From assembly GCA_965267185.1 (NCBI GenBank), contig OZ253937.1, forward strand, positions 620,001 to 684,000: a stretch of 64,000 bases of DNA. The letters are read 5' to 3'. Numbering within the stretch: position 1 is the stretch's first letter; each line of letters opens with the position of its first letter. Both the position numbers and the translations under genes were made by a program. Positions 25,363-35,761 of this stretch are shown here, one piece after another. The DNA is from G965267185 sp965267185 (lineage in GTDB: Bacteria > Pseudomonadota > Alphaproteobacteria > UBA6615). The notes under the pieces were generated by a model that saw only the letters and a program-made list of their open reading frames with translations, searched no databases and was not told the origin of the DNA.

Positions 25363-25390
25363 GTACATTTTCAACGGTGGTGGTGCGGCG

Positions 25391-26725
25391 ATGAGGTGGC
25401 GCAATACACGGATGGCGGCCGTTGCGATGGCGGCGGTTCTGCTGACCGGCTGCGATACGCTCGACGACCTGCTCGGCAATCGCCCGGACACCCCGCTGCC
25501 CGGTACCCGCGTGCCGGTTCTGTTGGCCGACGATGCGGTTCGCGCCGATCCCGGATTGTCCGATCTCGACGTGCTTTTGCCGCGCCCGTTCGTCAACAAG
25601 TCATGGCCGCAGCAAGGCGGTTTTCCCAATCACGCCATGCACCATCTGGCACTTGGTGACGCCTCCCAGACCCTCTGGTCGGTGGACGCGGGATCGGGCT
25701 CGGACGATGATGCGCCGATTTTATCAGGGCCGGTGACCGACGGCAGCCGGGTGTACACGATGGATGCGGACGCCGTCGTTGCCGCCTACGACGCGGGCAA
25801 CGGCCGCGCGATCTGGCGTGCCGATATCGAGCCGCCGGAAGAGGACGACGGCAATTGGGGTGGCGGACTGGCGGTCGACGGCGGCGTGGTGTTTGCCGCG
25901 ACCGGGTTTGCCCAAGTGGTGGCGTTGGCGGCGGACAGCGGCCAGGAAATCTGGCGGACCAGCGTGTCGGGACCGATGCGCGCCGCGCCGACCGCTTTCA
26001 ACGGCCGGGTGTTTGCGGTCACGAAGGACAATCAGCTTTTCGCGCTGGACGCAAAAGACGGCGAAGTGTTGTGGTCCCATACGGGGATCGAGGAAACCGC
26101 CGGCTTAATCGGCAGCGCCAGTCCGGCGGTCGACGGCAACATCGTCGTCGTGCCTTATTCGTCGGGCGAGATTTTCGCGTTGCGCGTCGAGAACGGCCGC
26201 CAGCTTTGGGCGGAAAACCTGGCGGCGATCCGGCGCGCCGATGCGGTGTCGGCGCTCGCCGATATTCGCGGGCGGCCGGTCATCGACCGCGGGCGGGTTT
26301 ACGCGATTAGCCATTCCGGCCGCATGGTCGCGATCGACCTGCCGACCGGCCGACGGATTTGGGAGGCCCAGCTAGGCGGGGTCAATCAGCCCTGGATCGC
26401 CGGCGATTTCGTCTTCGTCTTGACCAGCGATGCGTCGGTCGCGGCGGTCACGGCGCGTGATGGGCGCATCCGCTGGATAACGCCGATCGGCCTGTTCGAA
26501 GATCCCGAAGATCGCGACGATCGGATCAACTGGTCCGGCCCGGTACTCGCCGGCGACCGGCTGATCGTATCGGGGAGCCACGGCATTGCTTTGTCGCTGT
26601 CGCCTTATACCGGCGACATTATCGGCGAGCAGGAAATGCCCGACGCGGTTTCCCTGTCACCCGCTGTGGCGGCGGAAACGCTATACTTCTTGACCGATGA
26701 GGCGCGCCTAGTCGCTTACCGCTGA
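25391..26725 (+). CDS. bamB: outer-membrane assembly lipoprotein BamB-like
   Basis: 444 residues from the ATG giving MRWRNTRMAA; upstream in-frame codons belong to the previous gene's tail. A signal peptide with lipobox LLTGC puts the lipid on C21. The rest is a PQQ-type eight-bladed beta-propeller with recurring AxDxxxGxxxW blades (AYDAGNGRAIWRADI, ALAADSGQEIWRTSV, ALDAKDGEVLWSHTG, AIDLPTGRRIWEAQL). BamB helps BamA insert outer-membrane proteins. der starts 19 bases later. Confidence 0.93.
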   Translation: MRWRNTRMAAVAMAAVLLTGCDTLDDLLGNRPDTPLPGTRVPVLLADDAVRADPGLSDLDVLLPRPFVNKSWPQQGGFPNHAMHHLALGDASQTLWSVDAGSGSDDDAPILSGPVTDGSRVYTMDADAVVAAYDAGNGRAIWRADIEPPEEDDGNWGGGLAVDGGVVFAATGFAQVVALAADSGQEIWRTSVSGPMRAAPTAFNGRVFAVTKDNQLFALDAKDGEVLWSHTGIEETAGLIGSASPAVDGNIVVVPYSSGEIFALRVENGRQLWAENLAAIRRADAVSALADIRGRPVIDRGRVYAISHSGRMVAIDLPTGRRIWEAQLGGVNQPWIAGDFVFVLTSDASVAAVTARDGRIRWITPIGLFEDPEDRDDRINWSGPVLAGDRLIVSGSHGIALSLSPYTGDIIGEQEMPDAVSLSPAVAAETLYFLTDEARLVAYR

Positions 26726-26744
26726 CGCGGCGCCGAAAGGTCTT

Positions 26745-28214
26745 ATGCAACCTACTATCGTCATTGCCGGACGGCCGAATGTCGGCAAGTCCACTCTGTT
26801 CAATCGCCTGGTCGGCCGGCGCGAGGCCATCGTCAACGACCAGCCCGGGGTGACGCGCGACCGCCGCGAGGGCGACGCGCGGATCGGCGATCTAAAGTTC
26901 CGCGCCATCGACACCGCGGGGCTCGAAGATGCGTTCGACGACAGCCTGCCGGCACGCATGCGCCGCCAGACGGAAGTAGCGATTGGCGACGCCGATCTGG
27001 TGCTACTGGTCATCGATGCGCGGGCCGGTGTGACGCCGGTCGACGAACACTTCGCCAGTTGGCTGCGGACCTTGCCGGTGCCTGTCGTGCTGGTGGCCAA
27101 CAAGTGTGACGGGCCCGATGCGGAGCCGGGAACCTACGAAGCTTATTCTCTGGGACTCGGCGATCCGGTGCCGGTGTCGGCTGAGCATGGCGGCGGCATC
27201 AACCTGCTCTATGACGCGATTACCGAAGTGTTGGGGGACAGGGAGCCGCAGGCCGAAATCGATGCCGAAGTCGAAGGCGAGGGGGGACCGTTGCGGTTGG
27301 CCATCGTCGGCCGGCCCAATGTGGGCAAGTCCACCCTGGTGAACGCGCTGATCGGCGATGAGCGATTGCTGACCGGCCCCGAGGCCGGCGTCACCCGCGA
27401 CGCGATCACGGTTGAGTGGGATTATGAGGACCGCCGTATCGCGCTCGTCGATACCGCCGGTTTGCGGCGCAAGGCGCGTATCAACGAAAAGCTCGAACAG
27501 CTTTCGGTCGGCGACGCCTTGAAGACCATTCAATATGCCGAGGTCGTCGCGCTTATTCTCGACGGCACCCAAATGCTCGAGCGTCAGGACCTGACGATCG
27601 CCCGCCACGTGATCGAAGAGGGGCGGGCCCTGGTGCTGGTCATCAACAAATGGGACATCGTGGCAGATAAATCGGCGGCTATGGCGTCGCTGCACGACCG
27701 TCTGCTGACGTCGCTGCCGCAAGTCGCCGGTGTTGCCGTCGTTACCGTATCGGCGCTAACCGGCAAGAATCTGGAAGCGCTGATGCCCGCGGTGCTGAAA
27801 GCCTATGACGTGTGGAACCGCCGGGTGCCGACCGCCGCACTCAATAGTTGGTTGGCCGAGATGGTGGACCGTCACGCGCCGCCGCTCGCCGCCAACAAAC
27901 GGCGCATCCGGCTGCGCTACGCCACCCAATCGAAAGCGCGCCCGCCGACCTTCGTTATTTTCGGTAATCGCCCGGAAGACCTGCCCGAAAGCTACCAGCG
28001 TTATCTCGAGAACTCGCTGCGCGAGCGCTTTGACCTCGCGGGCACGCCGATCCGCATCAATATGCGCAAGGGCGACAACCCCTATGACAAAGGGGATGGT
28101 AAATCGAAGCGGCGATCGAAGGCCAAGCCCAAAGCGAAATCGAAGGCGAAGTCTGGCGCCAGGGCGAAACCGGCGCGCAAGGCCAAAGCGAAAACCGGTA
28201 CGAAGAAAAGCTAG
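26745..28214 (+). CDS. der: ribosome-assembly GTPase Der
   Basis: A double-GTPase needed for 50S maturation. 489 residues: G domain 1 with GRPNVGKSTLFN (8-19), G domain 2 with GRPNVGKSTLVN near 187, and a KH-like domain ending around NMRKGDNPYD. A lysine/alanine-rich tail of about 40 residues follows, longer than in E. coli Der; such basic tails may bind rRNA. The stop overlaps the convergent SDR gene by four bases. Confidence 0.97.
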   Translation: MQPTIVIAGRPNVGKSTLFNRLVGRREAIVNDQPGVTRDRREGDARIGDLKFRAIDTAGLEDAFDDSLPARMRRQTEVAIGDADLVLLVIDARAGVTPVDEHFASWLRTLPVPVVLVANKCDGPDAEPGTYEAYSLGLGDPVPVSAEHGGGINLLYDAITEVLGDREPQAEIDAEVEGEGGPLRLAIVGRPNVGKSTLVNALIGDERLLTGPEAGVTRDAITVEWDYEDRRIALVDTAGLRRKARINEKLEQLSVGDALKTIQYAEVVALILDGTQMLERQDLTIARHVIEEGRALVLVINKWDIVADKSAAMASLHDRLLTSLPQVAGVAVVTVSALTGKNLEALMPAVLKAYDVWNRRVPTAALNSWLAEMVDRHAPPLAANKRRIRLRYATQSKARPPTFVIFGNRPEDLPESYQRYLENSLRERFDLAGTPIRINMRKGDNPYDKGDGKSKRRSKAKPKAKSKAKSGARAKPARKAKAKTGTKKS

Positions 28215-28930
28215 GAGAGTTCGACGATCTCACCGTGGCGCTGGCATTCCGGGCTCGCCAGCTCGACGAAGGCATCGGTTACCACCGCATCGTCGGGCGT
28301 TTTCAACGTCATGGGGTCTTCGCCGGGGAAGGCCGCGCCGCGCATCTGGGTCCGGGTCGCGCCGGGGCTCAGCAGGTTGACCCGTACATCCGTATTCGCC
28401 AGTTCGGCGGCCCACACTTTCGTCATGGTTTCCAGCGCCGACTTGGTGACCGCATAGGCGCCCCAATAGGCCTTGGGCTGCTTGGAGGCCGCGCTGGTCA
28501 CCAGGATGGCGCGGCCCGCTTCGGCCCGGCGCAGCAACGGCTCGACCACCCGCATGAGGCGCCAGTTGGCGTGCACGTTGATGTCGAACACCGAGTGCCA
28601 AACCTTTGCGTCGTACTGCGCCAAGGGGGTCATCGTGCCCAGGACCGCCGCGTTGCCGACGAAGATGTCGAGATGGCCAAAACGCTCCAATAGCGGCGGC
28701 CCCAGCTGATCGAGGCGTTCGAAGTCGGTGACGTCGCACGGCACCAGCGTGGCCGACCCGCCGAGCGTTTTGATCTCATCGTCGACTTCTTCCAGGCCGC
28801 CGACGGTGCGCGCGACGAGCACCACATGGGCGCCTTCGGCGGCGAACCGCTTGGCGACGGCGGCACCAATGCCCCGCGATGCGCCGGTAATCAGCGCCAC
28901 GCGGTCCTGCAGACGGCCGGTTTCCGACAT
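28211..28930 (-). CDS. short-chain dehydrogenase/reductase
   Basis: 239-residue classical SDR. Cofactor loop TGASRGIG near the N-terminus, NAA motif (VGNAAVLG), catalytic serine in LVTSAAS and YxxxK in GAYAVTKSAL. It follows purF by 16 bases on the same strand and is probably the last gene of radA-cvpA-purF. Substrate unknown. Confidence 0.88.
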   Translation of the reverse strand: MSETGRLQDRVALITGASRGIGAAVAKRFAAEGAHVVLVARTVGGLEEVDDEIKTLGGSATLVPCDVTDFERLDQLGPPLLERFGHLDIFVGNAAVLGTMTPLAQYDAKVWHSVFDINVHANWRLMRVVEPLLRRAEAGRAILVTSAASKQPKAYWGAYAVTKSALETMTKVWAAELANTDVRVNLLSPGATRTQMRGAAFPGEDPMTLKTPDDAVVTDAFVELASPECQRHGEIVELS

Positions 28931-28946
28931 TGGAAAGAGTAAGTGC

Positions 28947-30419
28947 TTAAGCGAGCCCGGCGAGCAGCGACATCTGCGTCGTCGCGCCGCCTTCGTCGAA
29001 ATCGGTCAGGGCGATGGGATAGTCCCCGGTGAAGCAGGCATCGCAAAATTGCGGCACGTCCTGATTACGGGCCGTCTCGCCCATGGCGCGGTAAAGCCCG
29101 TCGATGCTGACGTAGGCCAGCGAGTCGGCATTGATTTGCTGGCGGATGCCTTCGACGTCGAAGTTCGCCGCTAGTAGCTGGCTGCGCTCCGGCGTGTCGA
29201 TGCCGTAGAAACAGGAGTGCATGGTCGGCGGGCTGGAGATCCGCATATGCACTTCGCGCGCGCCCGCCTGGCGCACCATTTCGACGATCTTCCGCGACGT
29301 CGTACCGCGCACAATGCTGTCGTCGACGAGAATAACCCGTTTGCCTTCAAGCTGTTGCCGGTTGGCGTTGTGTTTTAGCTTCACGCCGAGATGGCGGATT
29401 TCATCGCTTGGTTCGATGAAAGTACGGCCCACATAATGGTTGCGGATAAGCCCGAGTTCGAAGGGCAGGTTCGATTCCTGGGCGAAACCGAGCGCGGCGG
29501 GTACGCCGCTGTCGGGCACCGGGATAACGATATCGGCGTCGACCAGGCTCTCGCGCGCGAGCTCGGCACCGATTGCCTTGCGCGCCTCATAAACGTTACG
29601 CCCTTCGACGCTGGAGTCCGGGCGGGCAAAGTAGATGTATTCGAAGATGCAGAAACGCTTGCGCATCGGCGGAAACGGCGTGTGCGAGTGCAAGCCTTCC
29701 TCGTCGATGACGATGATTTCGCCGGGCTCGACATCGCGAACGAACTCCGCGCCGATGATATCGAGCGCGCAGGTTTCCGAGGTAATAATCAAGGCATCGC
29801 CAAGCTTGCCCAGTATCAGCGGCCGGACTCCGGACGGGTCGCGGGCGCCGATCAGTTTGCGCCGGGACAGCGCGACCAGCGAATAGGCGCCTTCGACGGC
29901 ACGCAGGGTTTCGACCACCCGGTCGAGCAGGCGCGCGCCGGAACTGGTGGCGATCAGGTGCTGAAACACCTCGGTGTCGGAGGTCGACTGAAACAGCGAG
30001 CCGCGGTTGACCAGATCGTGCCTTAGCGCCGCGGCGTTGGTTAGATTGCCGTTGTGGGCCAGCGCGAGGCCGCCGAAGCTGTAATCGGCATAGAGGGGCT
30101 GAACGTTGCGCAGGGCGGTCTCGCCGGTCGTCGAATAGCGCACATGCCCGATCGCCGAGTTGCCGGGCATCGTATCGATGACTTCCTGCTCGCCGAAAAT
30201 CTCGCCCACCAGCCCGAGCGCCCGGTGGGGGTAGAAACGGCTGCCGTCGAACGAGACGATCCCCGCGGCTTCCTGGCCGCGGTGCTGCAGGGCGTGCAGC
30301 CCGAGCGCCGTCAGTGCCGCGGAATCGTCGGATCCGTAGACGCCGAAAACACCGCATTCCTCGCGGAATTTGTCGTCGCCGGGGGCATCAAAGGGGTGGG
30401 TCGTCTCGCCTGGGTTCAC
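28947..30419 (-). CDS. purF: amidophosphoribosyltransferase
   Basis: First committed step of purine synthesis: PRPP plus glutamine to phosphoribosylamine. 490 residues. A 21-residue propeptide precedes the catalytic C22 (EECGVFGVYG), so autocleavage is expected. Cysteines in RKRFCIFEYIYF, MHSCFYGI and FCDACFTGDYP match the [4Fe-4S] ligands of the Bacillus-type enzyme. The PRPP loop VILVDDSIVRGTTS is intact. The start overlaps the cvpA stop. Confidence 0.97.
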   Translation of the reverse strand: MNPGETTHPFDAPGDDKFREECGVFGVYGSDDSAALTALGLHALQHRGQEAAGIVSFDGSRFYPHRALGLVGEIFGEQEVIDTMPGNSAIGHVRYSTTGETALRNVQPLYADYSFGGLALAHNGNLTNAAALRHDLVNRGSLFQSTSDTEVFQHLIATSSGARLLDRVVETLRAVEGAYSLVALSRRKLIGARDPSGVRPLILGKLGDALIITSETCALDIIGAEFVRDVEPGEIIVIDEEGLHSHTPFPPMRKRFCIFEYIYFARPDSSVEGRNVYEARKAIGAELARESLVDADIVIPVPDSGVPAALGFAQESNLPFELGLIRNHYVGRTFIEPSDEIRHLGVKLKHNANRQQLEGKRVILVDDSIVRGTTSRKIVEMVRQAGAREVHMRISSPPTMHSCFYGIDTPERSQLLAANFDVEGIRQQINADSLAYVSIDGLYRAMGETARNQDVPQFCDACFTGDYPIALTDFDEGGATTQMSLLAGLA

Positions 30420-31081
30420 TGATTGTTCTGGATCAGCCGATCCAGCTCCTGCCGTTCGCGCTCGTTATACCCCGGTCGCGACGCCGGTGCAGTTGTTTTC
30501 GGCGGTAGAGACAGCCGATCGATCGCCTCGCGGGCGGAATCCAGCGTATTCGTGGTGTTTCGGTGGCCCTCGAGACGTTCCCCGACTCGGCCGATAACCT
30601 CCTTAGGGAGAACATCGCGCGCCAAAAGCGCCGCCGACTCGACGACCGGGCGGGTGCGCGCCTCGCGAACCCAGTCCGGCGGGTCTTGTTCCCATATATC
30701 GCTCAGGAATAGAAAACCGACGGCAATAATCACGACCGCAGCGCCGAGGCCAGCGAGGAGGCCAAACGACCGGTCGAGGGCGTTGAGCCGGCTCGAGCGG
30801 ACCCAGCGGCTAAGCAGCTGGCTGATCAGATGGAGCACGATGAGCGCAACGACAAACAGGCCGACGCCGCCAGCCAGGTCAGCCAGCAGATCGGATTCGA
30901 TGTACTGGCGGGCGTAGGTGCTGGTGGTCGAGAACCCGTAAACCGTGATAATGGCCGCGCCCGCCCAGGACAGCAGGAACAGGCTGCCGCGCACGAAACC
31001 CATCACCAGCCCGGACAGCGCACCCAGAAGCAAGAGCACGATTACGCCCAAGTCGAAGGGGGAAATGCCGAGCACGTCCAT
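30416..31081 (-). CDS. cvpA: CvpA family membrane protein
   Basis: 221 residues with four predicted membrane helices in the first 150 (around 10-28, 30-50, 68-86 and 106-126), then a polar tail. CvpA homologues are needed for colicin V production in E. coli and more widely for envelope stress resistance. The placement radA-cvpA-purF with a 4-base overlap to purF is conserved in the class. Confidence 0.9.
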   Translation of the reverse strand: MDVLGISPFDLGVIVLLLLGALSGLVMGFVRGSLFLLSWAGAAIITVYGFSTTSTYARQYIESDLLADLAGGVGLFVVALIVLHLISQLLSRWVRSSRLNALDRSFGLLAGLGAAVVIIAVGFLFLSDIWEQDPPDWVREARTRPVVESAALLARDVLPKEVIGRVGERLEGHRNTTNTLDSAREAIDRLSLPPKTTAPASRPGYNERERQELDRLIQNNQ

Positions 31082-31082
31082 A

Positions 31083-32486
<1,404 letters not shown>

Positions 32487-32507
32487 TGGTTTCGAAAAAG
32501 TTCCGGT

Positions 32508-32996
32508 TCAAGTGTGAAGAATAAGGTTGAAACCCTCTTCCGCCGTAGGTGGTTCAAAATGATTGGTTATGAGATCGAATTCATCGTCGCTCGGGGTGAA
32601 CTCATGCGTGCCGGTTTCGTTTCGTTCTTTCAAACGCGTTTTGCAAACTTCGTCTGAAACATCGAGGTAATGCAATTCGTGATCTGCGCCCACGGCTTCG
32701 AAAATATTTCGCATCCATTCTCTTAAACGGCGTGTATTTGCCGGGAAGTCCAATACGACGGACACACCATTTTGTAGCAGAGATTCGACATGCCCTCCCA
32801 TCACGCCGCGCAGTCTAGCGCTGTATTTCAGGTAATCTTCGATCGTTGCGATCTCGACGGGATAGAGTTCCGACAGCCAATGGTCTTCTCGGATCAGAAC
32901 AGTTTCTGGCTGCGAGGCTAGTTTTTGCGCGAGCGTTGACTTTCCAGCGGCAATTTTGCCCGACACCAGGTAAAGGGTGGGACTGTTCTCTACCAT
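32508..32996 (-). CDS. small P-loop kinase-like protein
   Basis: 162 residues. Walker A GKIAAGKST (13-21), then REDHWLSELYP and a lid region with KTRLKERNE, consistent with the AAA_33/zeta-toxin-like group of small-molecule kinases. It sits between radA and mlaF, where the conserved gene order normally has nothing, and is AT-richer than both. Substrate unknown; it could phosphorylate a nucleotide or antibiotic. Confidence 0.7.
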   Translation of the reverse strand: MVENSPTLYLVSGKIAAGKSTLAQKLASQPETVLIREDHWLSELYPVEIATIEDYLKYSARLRGVMGGHVESLLQNGVSVVLDFPANTRRLREWMRNIFEAVGADHELHYLDVSDEVCKTRLKERNETGTHEFTPSDDEFDLITNHFEPPTAEEGFNLILHT

Positions 32997-33054
32997 TTGC
33001 GGGAGTTAGCGCTGCGTTGCTCACAGACATAGCGGCTCGCCGGGCGCGCCACGG

Positions 33055-33831
33055 TTAGCTCGCCACCCGCATATCGATGGGCCCCTGGGAGCGGCCGTGA
33101 ATAAACTGGTCGACCACTTCGTTGCCGGACTCGTCGATGGCGTCGACCGGGCCGTGCCAGACGATCTTGCCCTGGTAGATCATGGCGATGGTATCGGCGA
33201 TGCGCCGCGCGCTCGCCATGTCGTGGGTAATCGAAAGCGCGGTCGCCCCCAATTCGCGCACGCTACTGATGATCAGGTTATCGATGACGCTGCCCATGAT
33301 CGGGTCGAGGCCGGTTGTCGGCTCGTCGAAGAACATGATTTCCGGCTTGGTCGCGATCGCGCGGGCCAAGCCGACGCGTTTTTGCATGCCGCCGGACAGC
33401 TCCGCCGGATAGCGCTCGGCGATATCGGGGTCCAGTCCCACCTGCACCATCGCCTCAAGAGCGGCGTCATGTGCTTCGCGGCGCGCCATGCGTTGCACCT
33501 GCATCAGCCCGAAGGCAACGTTCTCCCAGATCGGCAAGCTGTCGAACAGTGCCGCACCTTGAAACAGCATGCCGAATTTCCGGGTGACCGGCTCGCGTTC
33601 GCTCGCCGACATCGAGGTGACGTCCTCGCCATCGATGACGATGGAGCCGGAATCGGGATGCAGCAGACCGATGATGCATTTGATCAAGACCGATTTGCCG
33701 GTGCCAGATCCACCGATCACAGCGATCGATTCGCCCCGCCGGATGGTCAAATCCACGCCCCGCAGCACGCGATTGTCGCCGAACGCCTTGTGCAGATCGC
33801 GAACCTCGATTTTGGCGGGCGAGGGGGTCAT
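33055..33831 (-). CDS. mlaF: ABC transporter ATPase MlaF-like
   Basis: 258 residues. Walker A GGSGTGKSVLIKCI, signature LSGGMQKRVGLARAI, Walker B IMFFDEPTTGLDP. The protein pairs with the MlaE permease to move phospholipids between inner and outer membranes and preserve lipid asymmetry. Its ATG overlaps the mlaE stop. The MlaD, MlaC and MlaB partners are not in this window. Confidence 0.9.
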   Translation of the reverse strand: MTPSPAKIEVRDLHKAFGDNRVLRGVDLTIRRGESIAVIGGSGTGKSVLIKCIIGLLHPDSGSIVIDGEDVTSMSASEREPVTRKFGMLFQGAALFDSLPIWENVAFGLMQVQRMARREAHDAALEAMVQVGLDPDIAERYPAELSGGMQKRVGLARAIATKPEIMFFDEPTTGLDPIMGSVIDNLIISSVRELGATALSITHDMASARRIADTIAMIYQGKIVWHGPVDAIDESGNEVVDQFIHGRSQGPIDMRVAS

Positions 33832-34598
33832 GTCGAGAAAAACAGCGCCGTAATGATGAAGTTGAACAGCAGCAGCAGGATCGAGGCCGATACGACCGCG
33901 TTGGTCGTCGCTTGGCCGACGCCTTGGGCGCCGCCTTTCGAATTGTAGCCGTGGTAAGTGCCCATCAGCGCCACGAGAAAGCCGAAGACCGCCGCTTTGA
34001 CGATGCCCGAAATAAATCCGACGAACTCAAGATTGTCCCAGGTGCTCTTGAGATAGGTCGTGGGGTTGAAGCCGAAATCGTAGATCGAAACGATGAAACC
34101 ACCCATCACACCGATGATGTCGGCGATCAACACCAGCAATGGCAGCATGGCGACGGCGGCGATCAGGCGGGGCGCTACCAGATATTTGTAGGGGTTGGTC
34201 GACAGGGTGGTCAGCGCGTCGATTTGCTCGGTCACCCGCATGGTGCCGATCTCCGCGGCCATTGCCGCACCGATACGTCCAGCGACCATCAGACCGGCCA
34301 AGACCGGACCCAACTCGCGGGTAATGCCCCATACCACGACGTTGGCGATCGTGGCCTCGCCGGCGAACCCGAAGCCGCTGAAACTTTGCAGGGCCAATAC
34401 CGCGCCGGTGAAGATCGCCGTCAGGCCGACCACCGGCAGCGAGTAGAAGCCGATCTCGATCATTTGCTGCCCGATGAGCCGGGGGAAAAACGGCGGGCTG
34501 AAACAATGGAACACCCCGTTGGCGGTGAAGATGCCGATACGGCCCGTCACTGCGAACAGCGCAATCACGGACCGTCCAAGCGATCGAAGTAGACCCAT
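33828..34598 (-). CDS. mlaE: ABC transporter permease MlaE-like
   Basis: 256 residues with five or six hydrophobic segments and the family patterns GFAGEATIANVVVWGITRELGPVL, AAMAAEIGTMRVTEQIDAL and GVGQATTNAVV. Inner-membrane partner of MlaF in phospholipid trafficking. It overlaps the alr stop by one base (TAATG) and mlaF by four, so alr-mlaE-mlaF is one unit. Confidence 0.92.
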   Translation of the reverse strand: MGLLRSLGRSVIALFAVTGRIGIFTANGVFHCFSPPFFPRLIGQQMIEIGFYSLPVVGLTAIFTGAVLALQSFSGFGFAGEATIANVVVWGITRELGPVLAGLMVAGRIGAAMAAEIGTMRVTEQIDALTTLSTNPYKYLVAPRLIAAVAMLPLLVLIADIIGVMGGFIVSIYDFGFNPTTYLKSTWDNLEFVGFISGIVKAAVFGFLVALMGTYHGYNSKGGAQGVGQATTNAVVSASILLLLFNFIITALFFST

Positions 34599-35758
34599 TA
34601 CCCCGTACCCCCGCCTCGGTAGATGCGGTGATGGCGTTGACCCATCCGCGCCAATACCTCGTAGCCGATTGTTCCCGCGACGTCAGCCAGATCGTCGGTG
34701 CTGAAATGCTCGCCCATAAGTTCAACAAATGTGCCCGGTTGCGCCGCCGACTCTGGGATATCGCTCACGTCGAGGGTGATCAAATCCATCGAGACGCGGC
34801 CCACCAGCGGCACGGCGGTGTCGCCGATATAGGCGGCCGCGAGGGGGCGCTTGTCCTTGGTGGTCAGCCGGCCGCCGGTGCGCAAATAGCCATCCGCATA
34901 GCCGGTCGCGATCGTTGCGATCCGGCTCGGCCGGCTCACCCGGTATGTGGCGTCATAGCCCACCGTTGCCGCCTTCTCGACATCGCGGACCTGAAGAATT
35001 TTCGCATATAAATGAGCAGCTTGCTTCATCCTGCTCTGTTCTTGGTTGAGCACATTGAGGCCATAAATCGAGGCGCCGGCACGCACCATGTCGTAGTGAA
35101 AATCGGGGCCCAGGAAAACGCCGGCGGAATTTGCCAGGCTCAACCGTACGGGCCCGGTACACGGTGACAGCGCCGCTGCGGCCTCGGCAAGCCGGTCGCG
35201 CTGCTCGGCGTTCATCGGCGACGCCGGGTCGTCGGCGCAGGCGAGATGGCTCATCACCATCGCCACCGCAACGCCCGCCAAGCGTTCCGGGGTGGTGCAG
35301 AGGTCGGACACTTCCGAGGCGCTCAATCCGAGCCGGGACATGCCCGTATCGATATGGAGATAGGCGGGAGGAGCCTGCGGATCGTCGGCGGTGCCGGTTC
35401 GCCACGCGTCGAGTTGGCTCAAGCTATTCAGCGCTGGGGTCAAACGATGGGCGGTGAATAGCGGCACGCTCGCGGCATCGGGACCGTTGAGAATAACGAT
35501 GTCGGCGTCGGGAACGGCTGGCCGCAGATTCACGCCTTCGCCAACTGTGGCGACAAAGAACGTTTGGCAGCCTACCTTTGCCAGCGCCGGCGCGACAGTG
35601 GTTGCGCCGAGGCCATAGGCATCGCCCTTAATCGAAACCGCGACCTCGGCGTCGGGCACCAGCGAGCGAATATGGCGGTAGTTCTCGGCGATAGCGTGTA
35701 GGTCGACGACGAGGACGGAGTCGGCGCCCGGCGGAATTTTGGTGTCGTGCGGGAGCAC
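34598..35758 (-). CDS. alr: alanine racemase
   Basis: PLP enzyme interconverting L- and D-alanine for peptidoglycan. 386 residues, GTG start. PLP lysine K44 in SIKGDAYGLG, RAGASIYGLN, and the second catalytic tyrosine in VGYDATYRVSRP. The C-terminal beta domain is complete with PLVGRVSMDLI. It starts three bases after the dnaB stop, the common alphaproteobacterial order. Confidence 0.96.
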   Translation of the reverse strand: MLPHDTKIPPGADSVLVVDLHAIAENYRHIRSLVPDAEVAVSIKGDAYGLGATTVAPALAKVGCQTFFVATVGEGVNLRPAVPDADIVILNGPDAASVPLFTAHRLTPALNSLSQLDAWRTGTADDPQAPPAYLHIDTGMSRLGLSASEVSDLCTTPERLAGVAVAMVMSHLACADDPASPMNAEQRDRLAEAAAALSPCTGPVRLSLANSAGVFLGPDFHYDMVRAGASIYGLNVLNQEQSRMKQAAHLYAKILQVRDVEKAATVGYDATYRVSRPSRIATIATGYADGYLRTGGRLTTKDKRPLAAAYIGDTAVPLVGRVSMDLITLDVSDIPESAAQPGTFVELMGEHFSTDDLADVAGTIGYEVLARMGQRHHRIYRGGGTG

Positions 35759-35761
35759 GCG

